Assembly (NCBI RefSeq): GCF_005405465.1 | Contig: NZ_BJEC01000005.1 | Location: 1 to 64,000 of the forward strand | DNA from: Weissella thailandensis | Lineage (GTDB): Bacteria; Bacillota; Bacilli; Lactobacillales; Lactobacillaceae | Reading direction: 5' to 3' | Length of the DNA stretch: 64,000 bases | Shown: positions 1 through 7,712 of the stretch, piece by piece | Position numbering within the stretch: position 1 is the stretch's first letter | How the letters are laid out: every line of letters begins with the position of its first letter | Notes under the pieces: model-generated | Databases searched by the model: none | What the model was told of the DNA's origin: nothing | The model's input: only the letters and a program-made list of their open reading frames with translations | Program-made: the position numbers and the translations under genes

Positions 1-54
1 TGTAGGTACATCGTGACTGCTTCAATTTGTACTTCTTTTGAAAACATAGTAAAA

Positions 55-90
55 CCCCGTAAGTTTTGGAAATTACTCCAACTTACGGGG
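55..90. terminator. Inverted repeat / terminator-like hairpin
   Basis: Arms CCCCGTAAGTT and AACTTACGGGG enclose a 14-nt loop. On the minus strand the hairpin is followed by only four T, so it is a weak terminator here. The same arms occur at 35514-35549 with the loop in the opposite orientation. Confidence 0.45.
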
Positions 91-143
91 TTCAGTTCAG
101 GACGACAAAGGTTCCAACCGTTTTTTGTCTCGTTCGACGTAAA

Positions 144-184
144 CGCGTTACACACCAGCTTCAAAACGACTTTTGTCGCGCTCT
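144..184. repeat. Right-half remnant of the compound hairpin repeat
   Basis: The string GTTACACACCAGCTTCAAAA and the following ACTTTTGTCGCGCTCT match the right arm of the copies at 4920-5043 and 5734-5866. No matching left arm is present upstream, so only half of the element survives. Confidence 0.7.
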
Positions 185-343
185 TTTTTAAACCTTTACA
201 CAATTGAGATGTCATTACAGTTATTTTTCATTTAAGAAAATATATTGATTAGTTTTATGAAATTTATTATGATGAATAAGTTGTTTTAAGAAAAGATATT
301 TTTTGAAATAACAAAAACATTTTATGATACAGGAGATATATTT

Positions 344-1078
344 ATGTTGCAAATCAACGACTTAACTGTCGCTTACAGCAATGTACCAGTTTTCACGGAC
401 TTGTCTGTCAACTTTTCCCCGGGAAAGATTACAGGGATCATCGGACCCAATGGTGCTGGTAAGGCAACGTTAATCAAGGGAACACTTGGATTGGTGCGCC
501 GATCGGGTAATGCGACTTTAAATGGAACAGCCATTAATCGTGTTCGTCAAAAGATTGCGTATGTCGAACAACGTGCGGCCCTTGATTTAACATTTCCCAT
601 CAGTGTTTTTGAGGTGGTTTTAACGGGTACGTATGGCAAGTTAGGATTATTCAAAAGCCCTGGTCGAAAAGAAAAGGAACTTGCAACTGATGCTTTAAAG
701 CAAGTGAACTTATCTGAGTTTAAGAATCGTCAAATTGGCGAACTATCTGGTGGACAATTGCAACGTGTCTTTGTCGCACGCGCAATCGTTCAACAAGCGG
801 ATGTAGTGATTTTGGATGAGCCATTTGTGGGAATTGACATGAAATCTGAAGAAGAAATCATGAATGTTCTACGTGGCTGGCGTGATGCAGGGAAGACAAT
901 TATTGTTGTGCACCACGACTTAAATAAAGTCGCTGCCTATTTTGATGAGTTACTAATCATGAACCATGGCGTCATCGATCATGGTCCTGTTGCAACGGTA
1001 TATACGCAGGAAAACATGGCGCGCGCCTTTTCAGCTGACTTAAGTGCCGTGCTGTTCAATAAGGGAGCAGGTGCTTAA
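344..1078 (+). CDS. Metal (Mn/Zn-type) ABC transporter, ATP-binding protein
   Basis: This 244-residue ATPase should power import of manganese or zinc from the cytoplasmic face of the membrane. Visible motifs are the Walker A region at residues 34-42, the Q-loop around Gln76, the LSGGQ signature at 134-138, Walker B ILDEP at 156-160 and the switch histidines at 190-191. The start is supported by an AGGAG ribosome site 8 bases upstream. It opens a three-gene operon with the permease and the binding protein. One oddity: Walker A reads GPNGAGKAT, so the residue after the lysine is Ala where Ser or Thr normally binds Mg. The metal is inferred from family context (MntB/SitB/ZnuC type), not shown. 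Confidence 0.9.
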   Translation: MLQINDLTVAYSNVPVFTDLSVNFSPGKITGIIGPNGAGKATLIKGTLGLVRRSGNATLNGTAINRVRQKIAYVEQRAALDLTFPISVFEVVLTGTYGKLGLFKSPGRKEKELATDALKQVNLSEFKNRQIGELSGGQLQRVFVARAIVQQADVVILDEPFVGIDMKSEEEIMNVLRGWRDAGKTIIVVHHDLNKVAAYFDELLIMNHGVIDHGPVATVYTQENMARAFSADLSAVLFNKGAGA

Positions 1079-1079
1079 T

Positions 1080-1940
1080 ATGACAAGTATTGTAGAATTT
1101 TTGCACGCTTTAGGACATTATAATTTCTTACAAAGTGCACTGATGGCCGCCATTATGGTGGGGATTATGTCAGGAATTATTGGTAGTTTTATTATTTTAC
1201 GTGGGATGTCACTAATGGGTGACGCCATTTCACATTCTGTTTTACCCGGAGTTGCTGTCGCCTATATGTTGGGTGTTAATCTAATGATTGGTGCAACGAC
1301 CTTTGGGGTTATTGCTGCGTTATTGATTGGTTTTGTCGCTTCTAACAGTAAGTTGAAAAATGATACGGCAATTGGTATTGTCTTTTCAGCATTTTTTGCA
1401 TTAGGATTTATTTTAATTTCAATGGCCGAATCATCAACGAATTTGCATCATATCTTGTTTGGAAATGTTTTAGCTGTTTCTGATTCTGACCTGCTTTCAA
1501 CATTCATCGTGTTGACTATTGTAATCGTTTTTGTTTTTGCACTCTTTAAAGAACTTCAAATCACTTCCTTTGATGAAGTATTTGCTAAGTCATACGGTTT
1601 AAACACAAGTATCATTCATTATGGTTTGATGATTATTTTGACGTTGGTAACAGTATCAGCTTTGCAAACTGTTGGTATCATTCTGATTGTTGCCATGTTG
1701 ATTACGCCAGCAGCCACAGCATTCTTATGGACGAACCGCTTGGTATACATGTTGTTTGTGTCATCAGGTGTTGGTGCAATTGCCTCAATCGTTGGTTTAT
1801 ATCTCTCATACACGATGAATTGGGCATCTGGTCCAGCAATCGTATTGGTTGCAGCTATTATATTCTTGGTTTCATTTGTTATTGCCCCAAAGCAAGGCAT
1901 CCTTGCTAAATTAGGAGTTAAAAATGTTAAAAAAGCTTAG
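1080..1940 (+). CDS. Metal ABC transporter permease (ABC-3 family)
   Basis: A 286-residue, very hydrophobic protein with about eight to nine membrane segments, typical of the ABC-3 permeases that form the channel of Mn/Zn importers. I chose the ATG at 1080, one base after the stop of the ATPase gene, because a GGGAG site lies just upstream. An alternative start at 1044 would only add twelve residues overlapping the preceding gene. The 3' end overlaps the binding-protein gene by 17 bases, so the three genes are translationally coupled. Metal specificity cannot be read from the permease itself. Confidence 0.9.
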   Translation: MTSIVEFLHALGHYNFLQSALMAAIMVGIMSGIIGSFIILRGMSLMGDAISHSVLPGVAVAYMLGVNLMIGATTFGVIAALLIGFVASNSKLKNDTAIGIVFSAFFALGFILISMAESSTNLHHILFGNVLAVSDSDLLSTFIVLTIVIVFVFALFKELQITSFDEVFAKSYGLNTSIIHYGLMIILTLVTVSALQTVGIILIVAMLITPAATAFLWTNRLVYMLFVSSGVGAIASIVGLYLSYTMNWASGPAIVLVAAIIFLVSFVIAPKQGILAKLGVKNVKKA

Positions 1941-2868
1941 TATTGTTATTATTGCATTGTTGGTCGTTGGTGGTGGTATCTTCTGGTTTGTTAATGGTCG
2001 TGGTGAGCAAAAAGCAACAGGAAGCCAGAAGCTACGTGTTGTGACAACAAACTCTATTTTGGAAGATATGGTTGAACAAGTTGGTGGTAAAGATGTTCGT
2101 GTATACAGTATTGTTAAACGTGGAACGGATCCGCACGAATACGATCCCACCACAAATGATATTGCGGCAGCAACCGAAGCTGATGTCCTTTTCCATAATG
2201 GATTGAACTTGGAAACTGGTGGTAGCGGTTGGTTTAATAAGTTGACGAAGACGGCTAATAAGCGTGATGGAAAAGAAGTTTTTGCCGCTTCAAAGCATGT
2301 TAAAGCAATGTATCTGACAGAGTCTGGTAAAGAAAACGAAACTGATCCTCATGCCTGGCTTGATTTGAGCAATGGTGTGAAATACGTCAAGATGATTAGT
2401 AGTGTCCTGCAAGATAAGGATCCTAAGCATGCGAAAGCTTACCAAAAGCGCACTGATGCCTATGTAGAGAAATTAGAAAAAATGCATAAGGAAGCGCAAA
2501 GTAAGTTTGCTGATATTCCAGAAAAGCAACGCTTGCTGGTGACATCAGAAGGAGCCTTTAAGTACTTCTCAAAAGCATATGATATCAAGCCAGCCTTTAT
2601 CTGGGAAATTAATACTGAAGCGCAAGGTACACCAGAACAGATGAAACAAGTATTGGCTAAGATTGATCAATCAGAAGTGAAGTCATTATTTGTTGAAAGT
2701 TCTGTTTCACCTAAGTCAATGAAACAAGTATCGAAGGAAACAAAGCTACCGATTTATGCAAAAATCTATACGGATTCACTGGCTAAAAAAGGGACGACAG
2801 GCGATACTTACTATGACATGGTTAAGTGGAATATCGACAAAATTCATGATGGTATGTTAGCAAAATAA
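1924..2868 (+). CDS. Metal ABC transporter substrate-binding protein (cluster A-I)
   Basis: This 314-residue protein captures the metal outside the cell and delivers it to the permease. The four ligands expected for the PsaA/MntC class can be placed: His71 in DPHEYDP, His143 in DPHAWLDL, Glu209 in SEGAFKYF and Asp284 in YTDSL. The His-His-Glu-Asp set suggests manganese (inference from family). The N-terminus has a hydrophobic segment (residues 5-23) but no lipobox cysteine, so it seems to be membrane-anchored by an uncleaved signal rather than by lipid, which is unusual for this family in Firmicutes. It overlaps the permease gene and closes the operon. Confidence 0.9.
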   Translation: MLKKLSIVIIALLVVGGGIFWFVNGRGEQKATGSQKLRVVTTNSILEDMVEQVGGKDVRVYSIVKRGTDPHEYDPTTNDIAAATEADVLFHNGLNLETGGSGWFNKLTKTANKRDGKEVFAASKHVKAMYLTESGKENETDPHAWLDLSNGVKYVKMISSVLQDKDPKHAKAYQKRTDAYVEKLEKMHKEAQSKFADIPEKQRLLVTSEGAFKYFSKAYDIKPAFIWEINTEAQGTPEQMKQVLAKIDQSEVKSLFVESSVSPKSMKQVSKETKLPIYAKIYTDSLAKKGTTGDTYYDMVKWNIDKIHDGMLAK

Positions 2869-2982
2869 ATATATAATCCTGTAACACATTATTTAGGTTT
2901 TTAATATAATTAATGTGTTTTTTGCTGAAATAAATAAGTGTACGATATTTGTGACTTATTTGTGATTGTTTTCCTTAAAAGT

Positions 2983-2991
2983 TGGTATAAT
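2983..2991 (+). promoter_or_regulatory. Extended -10 promoter for the NADH dehydrogenase gene
   Basis: TGGTATAAT is an extended -10 box. No good -35 box is seen. It leaves a leader of about 140 bases that contains a GAACT/AGTTC palindrome (3000-3020) and a CAAAGATA/TATCTTTG stem (about 3054-3087), so leader-level control is possible. Confidence 0.55.
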
Positions 2992-3138
2992 GAAATTGTG
3001 AGGAACTTAGTTATTTAGTTCAATGTAGTTAACAAACTAGGTAACTAGGTTTACAAAGATAATATTCAAGGATACAATGTATCTTTGGACTTATAATTTT
3101 ATTAGTTTTGTAGGATTTTTTTATTGAGGAGATTTAAT

Positions 3139-4818
3139 ATGGCTAGCAAAAACATCGTTGTAGTAGGGGCAGGCTTTTCCGGCGTATTCACTGCACGTAA
3201 ATTAGCAAAAAAGCTAAAAAACACTGACTATCAAATCGTGTTGATTGATCGTCACTCATTTATGACTTACATGACGGAGCTACATGAAGTTGCAACGAAG
3301 CGTGTTGAACCAAAGCACGTGCAATTTGATTTGGGAACGCTATTTAAGCACCAATCAAATGTGAAAATCGTTACAGCTAATGTCGAGGATATCGATAAAG
3401 AAGCTAAAGTAATCAAGACTTCAGAAGGTGAATTCACGTTCGAAAAGTTGGTTCTTGCAACTGGTGGAACAACCAACACGTTCGGTACACCAGGTGTTGA
3501 GGAATATGGTTACACGTTATGGTCATTTGAGGAAGCTGTTAAATTACGGGCACACATCGAAGAAGTTATCCGCGAAGGTGCAATGGAATCAGATCCAGCA
3601 CTTCGTCAAGCTAAATTGACGATTGCCGTTGTTGGATCAGGATTTACAGGTGTTGAATTAGCTGGTGAATTGATCGAACAACGTCGCGAATTGGCTCGTG
3701 CCAACAACTTGGATGAATCAGAAATCCATCTAGAAGTTATCGAAGCTGTGCCAACGATTTTGAACATGTTGTCAGATCGTAAGCTAGCTGATAAGGGTGA
3801 GCAATACATGATCAACCACGGCATCAAGCTACGTAAGTCAGCTGGTGTGGTTGAAGTTAAGGAACATGCTGCCCTATTGAAAGATGGTACAGAAGTACCA
3901 ACTGAAACTTTGGTTTGGACAGCCGGTGTTAAGGCTAAGCCACAAGGTGCTAAGTGGGGATTGCAACAAGGACCTGGTGGCCGTTTCTTAGCCGATGAGT
4001 ACTCACGTGCCCAAGGTGAAAAAGATATTTATGTTGCTGGTGATGTGGCTGCTTATCAAGAACCTGCACTTGCAGATCCTGATAACCCACGTGCTGGTTG
4101 GACACCACAAACTGTTGAAGGTGGAGAATCAGCTGCCAACACGGTTGTACCTAATATTGTTTATGATGTCACTGGTCAAACTGGTGAACGTCACGAATTC
4201 AAGGGACACTACCAAGGTTATGCTGTGTCAATTGGTTCACACTACACAGTTGGTGTTGTGCAACAAATTGGTAACATGAAGTTAGGTAAGAACGGTTGGT
4301 CAATCACTGGCTTTACTGCAAATATGTTTAAGCACATTATTAACTTCTACTTCTTTATGCAAATTACTAGTGGTTACCACATGTTCCAATACACATTGGA
4401 TGAATTCTTCCGGACACCAAATGGTCGTAACCCATTCTTCGGTTGGACATCACGTGTTGGTAATGTTTTGTGGTCAGTTCCTTTGCGTATCGTTATGGGA
4501 ATCACTTGGATTTCACTAGGGGCAACCCTTGGTGGTGGTGCTGGTATGATTGCAACGATTGTTGGTTGGTTACTTGTCTTTGGACTACTAACATCAATTG
4601 CTGCCTTCGTCGGATTCATCTTTGGTTTGGTAATGGTCTTTGCCGGTACTGGTGTGACCGTGGCTGCCTTGTTGATTCCATTTGCTTCATTGGCATTAAT
4701 GAACGGTGCCGGACGTACAATCGGGTTGGACTACTGGGTAACCCCATTCCTAGAGCGCTCACTAGGGGCATCATGGTATGGTAAGGCTAGCTCACATTAC
4801 AATGATTTACGTAAATAA
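3139..4818 (+). CDS. ndh: Type II NADH dehydrogenase (FAD-dependent) with C-terminal membrane domain
   Basis: A 559-residue flavoprotein that should oxidise NADH and pass electrons to menaquinone at the membrane without pumping protons. The FAD-binding GAGFSG is at residues 10-15, the NADH-binding VVGSGFTG around 164-171, and a third FAD contact is seen in YVAGDVAAY near 295. Beyond residue about 400 the protein continues with hydrophobic segments (roughly 440-530), longer than the 390-450 residues of compact Ndh-2 enzymes. The ATG at 3139 has a GAGGAG site 8 bases upstream and is preferred over a TTG at 3124. It stands alone between a long leader and a strong terminator. In lactic acid bacteria such genes serve optional haem/quinone-dependent respiration (known), which is inferred here. 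Confidence 0.9.
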   Translation: MASKNIVVVGAGFSGVFTARKLAKKLKNTDYQIVLIDRHSFMTYMTELHEVATKRVEPKHVQFDLGTLFKHQSNVKIVTANVEDIDKEAKVIKTSEGEFTFEKLVLATGGTTNTFGTPGVEEYGYTLWSFEEAVKLRAHIEEVIREGAMESDPALRQAKLTIAVVGSGFTGVELAGELIEQRRELARANNLDESEIHLEVIEAVPTILNMLSDRKLADKGEQYMINHGIKLRKSAGVVEVKEHAALLKDGTEVPTETLVWTAGVKAKPQGAKWGLQQGPGGRFLADEYSRAQGEKDIYVAGDVAAYQEPALADPDNPRAGWTPQTVEGGESAANTVVPNIVYDVTGQTGERHEFKGHYQGYAVSIGSHYTVGVVQQIGNMKLGKNGWSITGFTANMFKHIINFYFFMQITSGYHMFQYTLDEFFRTPNGRNPFFGWTSRVGNVLWSVPLRIVMGITWISLGATLGGGAGMIATIVGWLLVFGLLTSIAAFVGFIFGLVMVFAGTGVTVAALLIPFASLALMNGAGRTIGLDYWVTPFLERSLGASWYGKASSHYNDLRK

Positions 4819-4836
4819 TTAATACATGTTAAACAT

Positions 4837-4874
4837 AAAAAGGTTGGGAAATTTATTTTTCCCAACCTTTTTTG
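4837..4874. terminator. Bidirectional intrinsic terminator
   Basis: AAAAAGGTTGGGAAA pairs with TTTCCCAACCTTTTTT. It ends ndh on the plus strand and could also serve the convergent methyltransferase gene. Confidence 0.85.
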
Positions 4875-4892
4875 TGTTTAAAATATAAATAT

Positions 4893-5043
4893 CCTTCAAA
4901 GCGACTTATGTCACACTCTATAAATGCGTTCCAAAAATCTGAAGCCTTAATGTAACGCCATTCCCGTCCTGCGCTTTGCTACGGCCAAAAATGACGCAAA
5001 TCACGTTACACACCAGCTTCAAAGCAATTTTTGTCACGCTCTA
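4893..5043. repeat. Compound hairpin repeat (copy B) preceded by a right-arm remnant
   Basis: A right-arm remnant (4893-4919) leads into a full unit at 4920-5043. Stems, from base to apex: AAAAAT with ATTTTT, TGAAGC with GCTTCA, TGTAACG with CGTTACA, TGCG with CGCA. The apical loop contains TTGCTACGGCC and the unit ends GTCACGCTCT. The stop codon of the minus-strand gene that follows is formed inside the end of the repeat. Confidence 0.85.
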
Positions 5044-5640
5044 ATTTGGTTGATGTTGTGATGCGTAGAAGGCAGCGATGACACCGTGGGCAACGCCAAC
5101 GTTAATTGAACGGACACTACCGTATTGTGGAATATAAACCATGGCATCGGCAGCGGCGATTAAATCATCAGCCAAGCCGAGTTTTTCTTCGCCAAATAGG
5201 AAAGCTGATTTGGCTGGGAATTGCATATCATATAATGACTTTGGGTCATAACCAGGGGTGTTATCTACAGCATAGATCGTGTAACCCGCTTCATGTAGTT
5301 GAGCAAAAATCGTTGGATAATCAGTAATACGATGATGCTCAATGTGTTCATAGTTTTGTGTACCTAATGAACCACGACGGTCCCATTTTTTGATGCCTTC
5401 AGTTGCATCAGGAATTGCAGGGTTTTCGGGATTCAAAAAAATTAATTTGCGCATCCCAAAGGCATTACTATTACGAACGGCCGATGCCTTGTTAAAGTCA
5501 TGGCTGAGGTTTTGCATAATGGAAATCATTTCGCCACGATGCATATCTAATGATGCGCGAATTTCATCATCCGTTTTACCTTTATAGAAGTCGGTGACGT
5601 TTCGATAATCAGCCGAACGCGTTAAATCAATATCTGACAT
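5041..5640 (-). CDS. TrmH/SpoU-family RNA 2'-O-methyltransferase
   Basis: A 199-residue SPOUT-fold enzyme that should transfer a methyl group from S-adenosylmethionine to a ribose 2'-OH of rRNA or tRNA. The three SpoU motifs are visible: the Asn/Arg motif in AVRNSNAFG (about residue 56), the SAM-loop motif FLFGEEKLGL (about 147) and the knot motif IPQYGSVRSINVGVAHG (about 170). There is no extra N-terminal substrate-binding domain, so the RNA target cannot be named. It is a single gene, convergent with ndh. Its stop codon lies within the hairpin repeat. Confidence 0.85.
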   Translation of the reverse strand: MSDIDLTRSADYRNVTDFYKGKTDDEIRASLDMHRGEMISIMQNLSHDFNKASAVRNSNAFGMRKLIFLNPENPAIPDATEGIKKWDRRGSLGTQNYEHIEHHRITDYPTIFAQLHEAGYTIYAVDNTPGYDPKSLYDMQFPAKSAFLFGEEKLGLADDLIAAADAMVYIPQYGSVRSINVGVAHGVIAAFYASQHQPN

Positions 5641-6027
5641 AGTAGTCTCCTTATTAGAAGTTGAAACAAAAGAAAATGGTCCAACCTTTTCTGTGCTAAA
5701 AATATATTAATTATAAGTCTGTAATTTTAATAGCATAAACGCGTTCCAAAAGTCTGAAGCCTCAATGTAACATCATTTACACCATTCCTGTCCTGCGCTT
5801 CGCTACGGCCAAAAATAGCGCAAATAACGTTACACACTGGCTTCAAAACAACTTTTGTCTCGCTCTCATTAAACGATAAAATAATAGTTTAATTCTATCC
5901 GGGGGCGTGCGACGTGTCAAACAAGCTAGTGACTGATAAAATATGATGAAATTGAACAATTCAAAGCATATTGACTATTAATTTGGTATGATTAAAGGTA
6001 TTGAGAAAATAAGAAGGAGGCGCGGAC
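5641..6027. other. Divergent intergenic region with hairpin repeat copy C and ecf promoter
   Basis: This 387-base gap between the divergent methyltransferase and ecfA1 genes holds hairpin repeat copy C (5734-5866) and, close to ecfA1, an extended -10 box TGGTATGAT at about 5984-5992. I see no coding potential. Confidence 0.6.
5734..5866. repeat. Compound hairpin repeat (copy C)
   Basis: This unit opens with CATAAACGCGTTCC and ends GTCTCGCTCT. Stems from base to apex: AAAAGT with ACTTTT, TGAAGCC with GGCTTCA, TGTAAC with GTTACA, TGCGCT with AGCGCA. The apical loop includes TTCGCTACGGCC. Unlike the other full copies it lies between divergent genes, so it sits in upstream rather than downstream DNA. 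Confidence 0.85.
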
Positions 6028-6870
6028 ATGACGCCAATTATATCGTTGTCGCATGTGACTTACGCATATCCAAATAGTGACGCCCCTGCCTTGCGTGATT
6101 TATCATTAACAATCAACAAAGGTGAATGGGTCGCAATTATCGGACATAACGGATCCGGTAAATCAACTTTTGCAAAATTATTAAACTATCTATTAGCACC
6201 TGATGAGGGTGAAATCACAGTCAATGATGTCATTGCCACTGAAGAAAATATGTGGACAATTCGTGACATGGTTGGGATGGTTTTTCAAAACCCTGATAAT
6301 CAGTTTGTCGGCGCCACCGTCGCTGATGATGTGGCTTTTGGTATGGAAAATCGTGGTGTCCCACGCGATGAGATGATTTCGCGTGTGGACGCAGCGCTAG
6401 AAGAAGTACAAATGATGCCGTTTGCTGATCGTGAGCCAGCGCGTCTATCAGGTGGCCAAAAGCAACGCGTGGCTATCGCATCTGTATTGGCCTTGCAACC
6501 TAAGATTTTGATTCTAGACGAAGCAACGGCTATGCTAGATCCAACTGGTCGTCGTGAAATGATTGCCTTAGTGCATGAATTGAAAGCTCGTATGGGGAAT
6601 GACTTAACTGTTATTTCGATTACCCATGATATTGATGAAGCTGCCAGTGCTGATCGTGTCATGGTGATCAACGATGGTGAACTGGTTGAAACCGGATTAC
6701 CAGCGGAAATCTTTGCGAATGCGGATCAATTACGTCGCTTTGGGTTAGCAGTGCCATTTGCTGAGCAATTGAAGGAACAATTACGACTACGGGGCATTGA
6801 CGTCCCTAATGAATATTTGACAACGGAAGGGCTGGTGACATGGTTATGGCAATCAATTTCGACCAAGTAG
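6028..6870 (+). CDS. ecfA1: Energy-coupling factor transporter ATPase EcfA1
   Basis: One of the two ATPases of the energy-coupling factor module, which drives vitamin or micronutrient uptake by interchangeable substrate-binding S-components. The 280-residue protein shows Walker A GHNGSGKST, the Q-loop FQNPDNQFVG typical of EcfA, LSGGQKQR, Walker B ILILDEAT and a switch histidine in SITHDI. An AGGAGG site precedes the ATG. The gene order ecfA1-ecfA2-ecfT-truA and overlapping ends are as usual in Lactobacillales. No S-component is encoded here, as expected for a group II system in which those genes lie elsewhere. Confidence 0.95.
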   Translation: MTPIISLSHVTYAYPNSDAPALRDLSLTINKGEWVAIIGHNGSGKSTFAKLLNYLLAPDEGEITVNDVIATEENMWTIRDMVGMVFQNPDNQFVGATVADDVAFGMENRGVPRDEMISRVDAALEEVQMMPFADREPARLSGGQKQRVAIASVLALQPKILILDEATAMLDPTGRREMIALVHELKARMGNDLTVISITHDIDEAASADRVMVINDGELVETGLPAEIFANADQLRRFGLAVPFAEQLKEQLRLRGIDVPNEYLTTEGLVTWLWQSISTK

Positions 6871-7712
6871 GGTTTACGTATCAGCCCAATACGCCGTTTG
6901 CTACACCAGGTTTACATGATGTGTCATTTGAAATTCCTGAGGGTAAATTCACCGCTGTGATTGGGCATACAGGTTCTGGTAAATCAACGATGGTCCAACA
7001 TCTTGATGGTTTGGTTTTGCCAACGACTGGTAAAGTGACGATGGGTGATCAAGTGGTGACCGCTGAAACGAAGTTAAAAGAACTTAACGAGATGCGTGCG
7101 CACATTGGCCTGGTTTTTCAGTTCCCTGAGGCGCAACTCTTTGAACAAACCGTTCTAAAAGATGTCATGTTTGGTCCTAAAAACTTCGGCGCTTCAGAAG
7201 AGGATGCGCAAGCGGCGGCTGAAGCGGCTTTGAAAAAGGTAGCTATTTCACCTGATTTGTATGAGCGTTCACCATTCGAACTGTCTGGTGGCCAGATGCG
7301 ACGTGTCGCCATTGCGGGTGTCATTGCCATGGAACCAGATTTGTTGATTTTGGATGAACCAACAGCTGGTCTTGACCCACAAGGTCAGCGTGAATTAATG
7401 ACCTTGTTCACTGATTTGCAGAAAGAACGACACATCACGGTGGTGTTGATTACGCACCAAATGGAATACGTCGCCCAATATGCAGATCATGTCGTGGTGT
7501 TTGAACACGGGACAGTGGTTAAGTCAGGTTCACCAACGACTATTTTTGCAGATGAGGAATGGTTGCATGAGAAGCAACTAGACGTGCCAGCAGCTAAACA
7601 ATTTGCAGACGCTTTAGCTGAAAAGGGGATTCAATTACATAATGTGTTAGATATTGATCAATTGGCTGATCAATTAGCTGCCCGTTTAAATGGGGAGGTG
7701 GACCATGTTTAG
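6840..7712 (+). CDS. ecfA2: Energy-coupling factor transporter ATPase EcfA2
   Basis: The second ATPase of the heterodimer, 290 residues. It has Walker A GHTGSGKST, the EcfA2-type Q-loop FQFPEAQLFE, LSGGQMRRVAIAG, Walker B LLILDEPTAGLD and the switch histidine in LITHQM. It overlaps ecfA1 by 31 bases. The ATG at 6840 has GGAAGG nine bases upstream inside ecfA1; an in-frame ATG at 6846 is the alternative. Overlap suggests coupled translation and fixed stoichiometry. Confidence 0.93.
   Translation: MVMAINFDQVGFTYQPNTPFATPGLHDVSFEIPEGKFTAVIGHTGSGKSTMVQHLDGLVLPTTGKVTMGDQVVTAETKLKELNEMRAHIGLVFQFPEAQLFEQTVLKDVMFGPKNFGASEEDAQAAAEAALKKVAISPDLYERSPFELSGGQMRRVAIAGVIAMEPDLLILDEPTAGLDPQGQRELMTLFTDLQKERHITVVLITHQMEYVAQYADHVVVFEHGTVVKSGSPTTIFADEEWLHEKQLDVPAAKQFADALAEKGIQLHNVLDIDQLADQLAARLNGEVDHV

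Larger units (their letters stand above)
1..343. other. Intergenic region with inverted repeat and a right-half hairpin remnant
   Basis: No convincing gene is seen. A short open frame at 13-207 runs through repeats and has no homology that I recognise. The stretch holds an 11-bp inverted repeat at 55-90 and a remnant of the compound hairpin family at about 144-184. The rest is AT-rich and should carry the promoter of the metal-uptake operon that starts at 344; I could not fix its boxes confidently. Confidence 0.6.

Noticed and set aside
13-207. Open frame of 64 residues at the start of the window
   Set aside because: It runs through the inverted repeat and a repeat remnant and has no ribosome site.
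5971-5992. TTGACT/TATGAT as the ecfA1 promoter
   Set aside because: The spacing is about 10 bases, too short; only the extended -10 reading is plausible.
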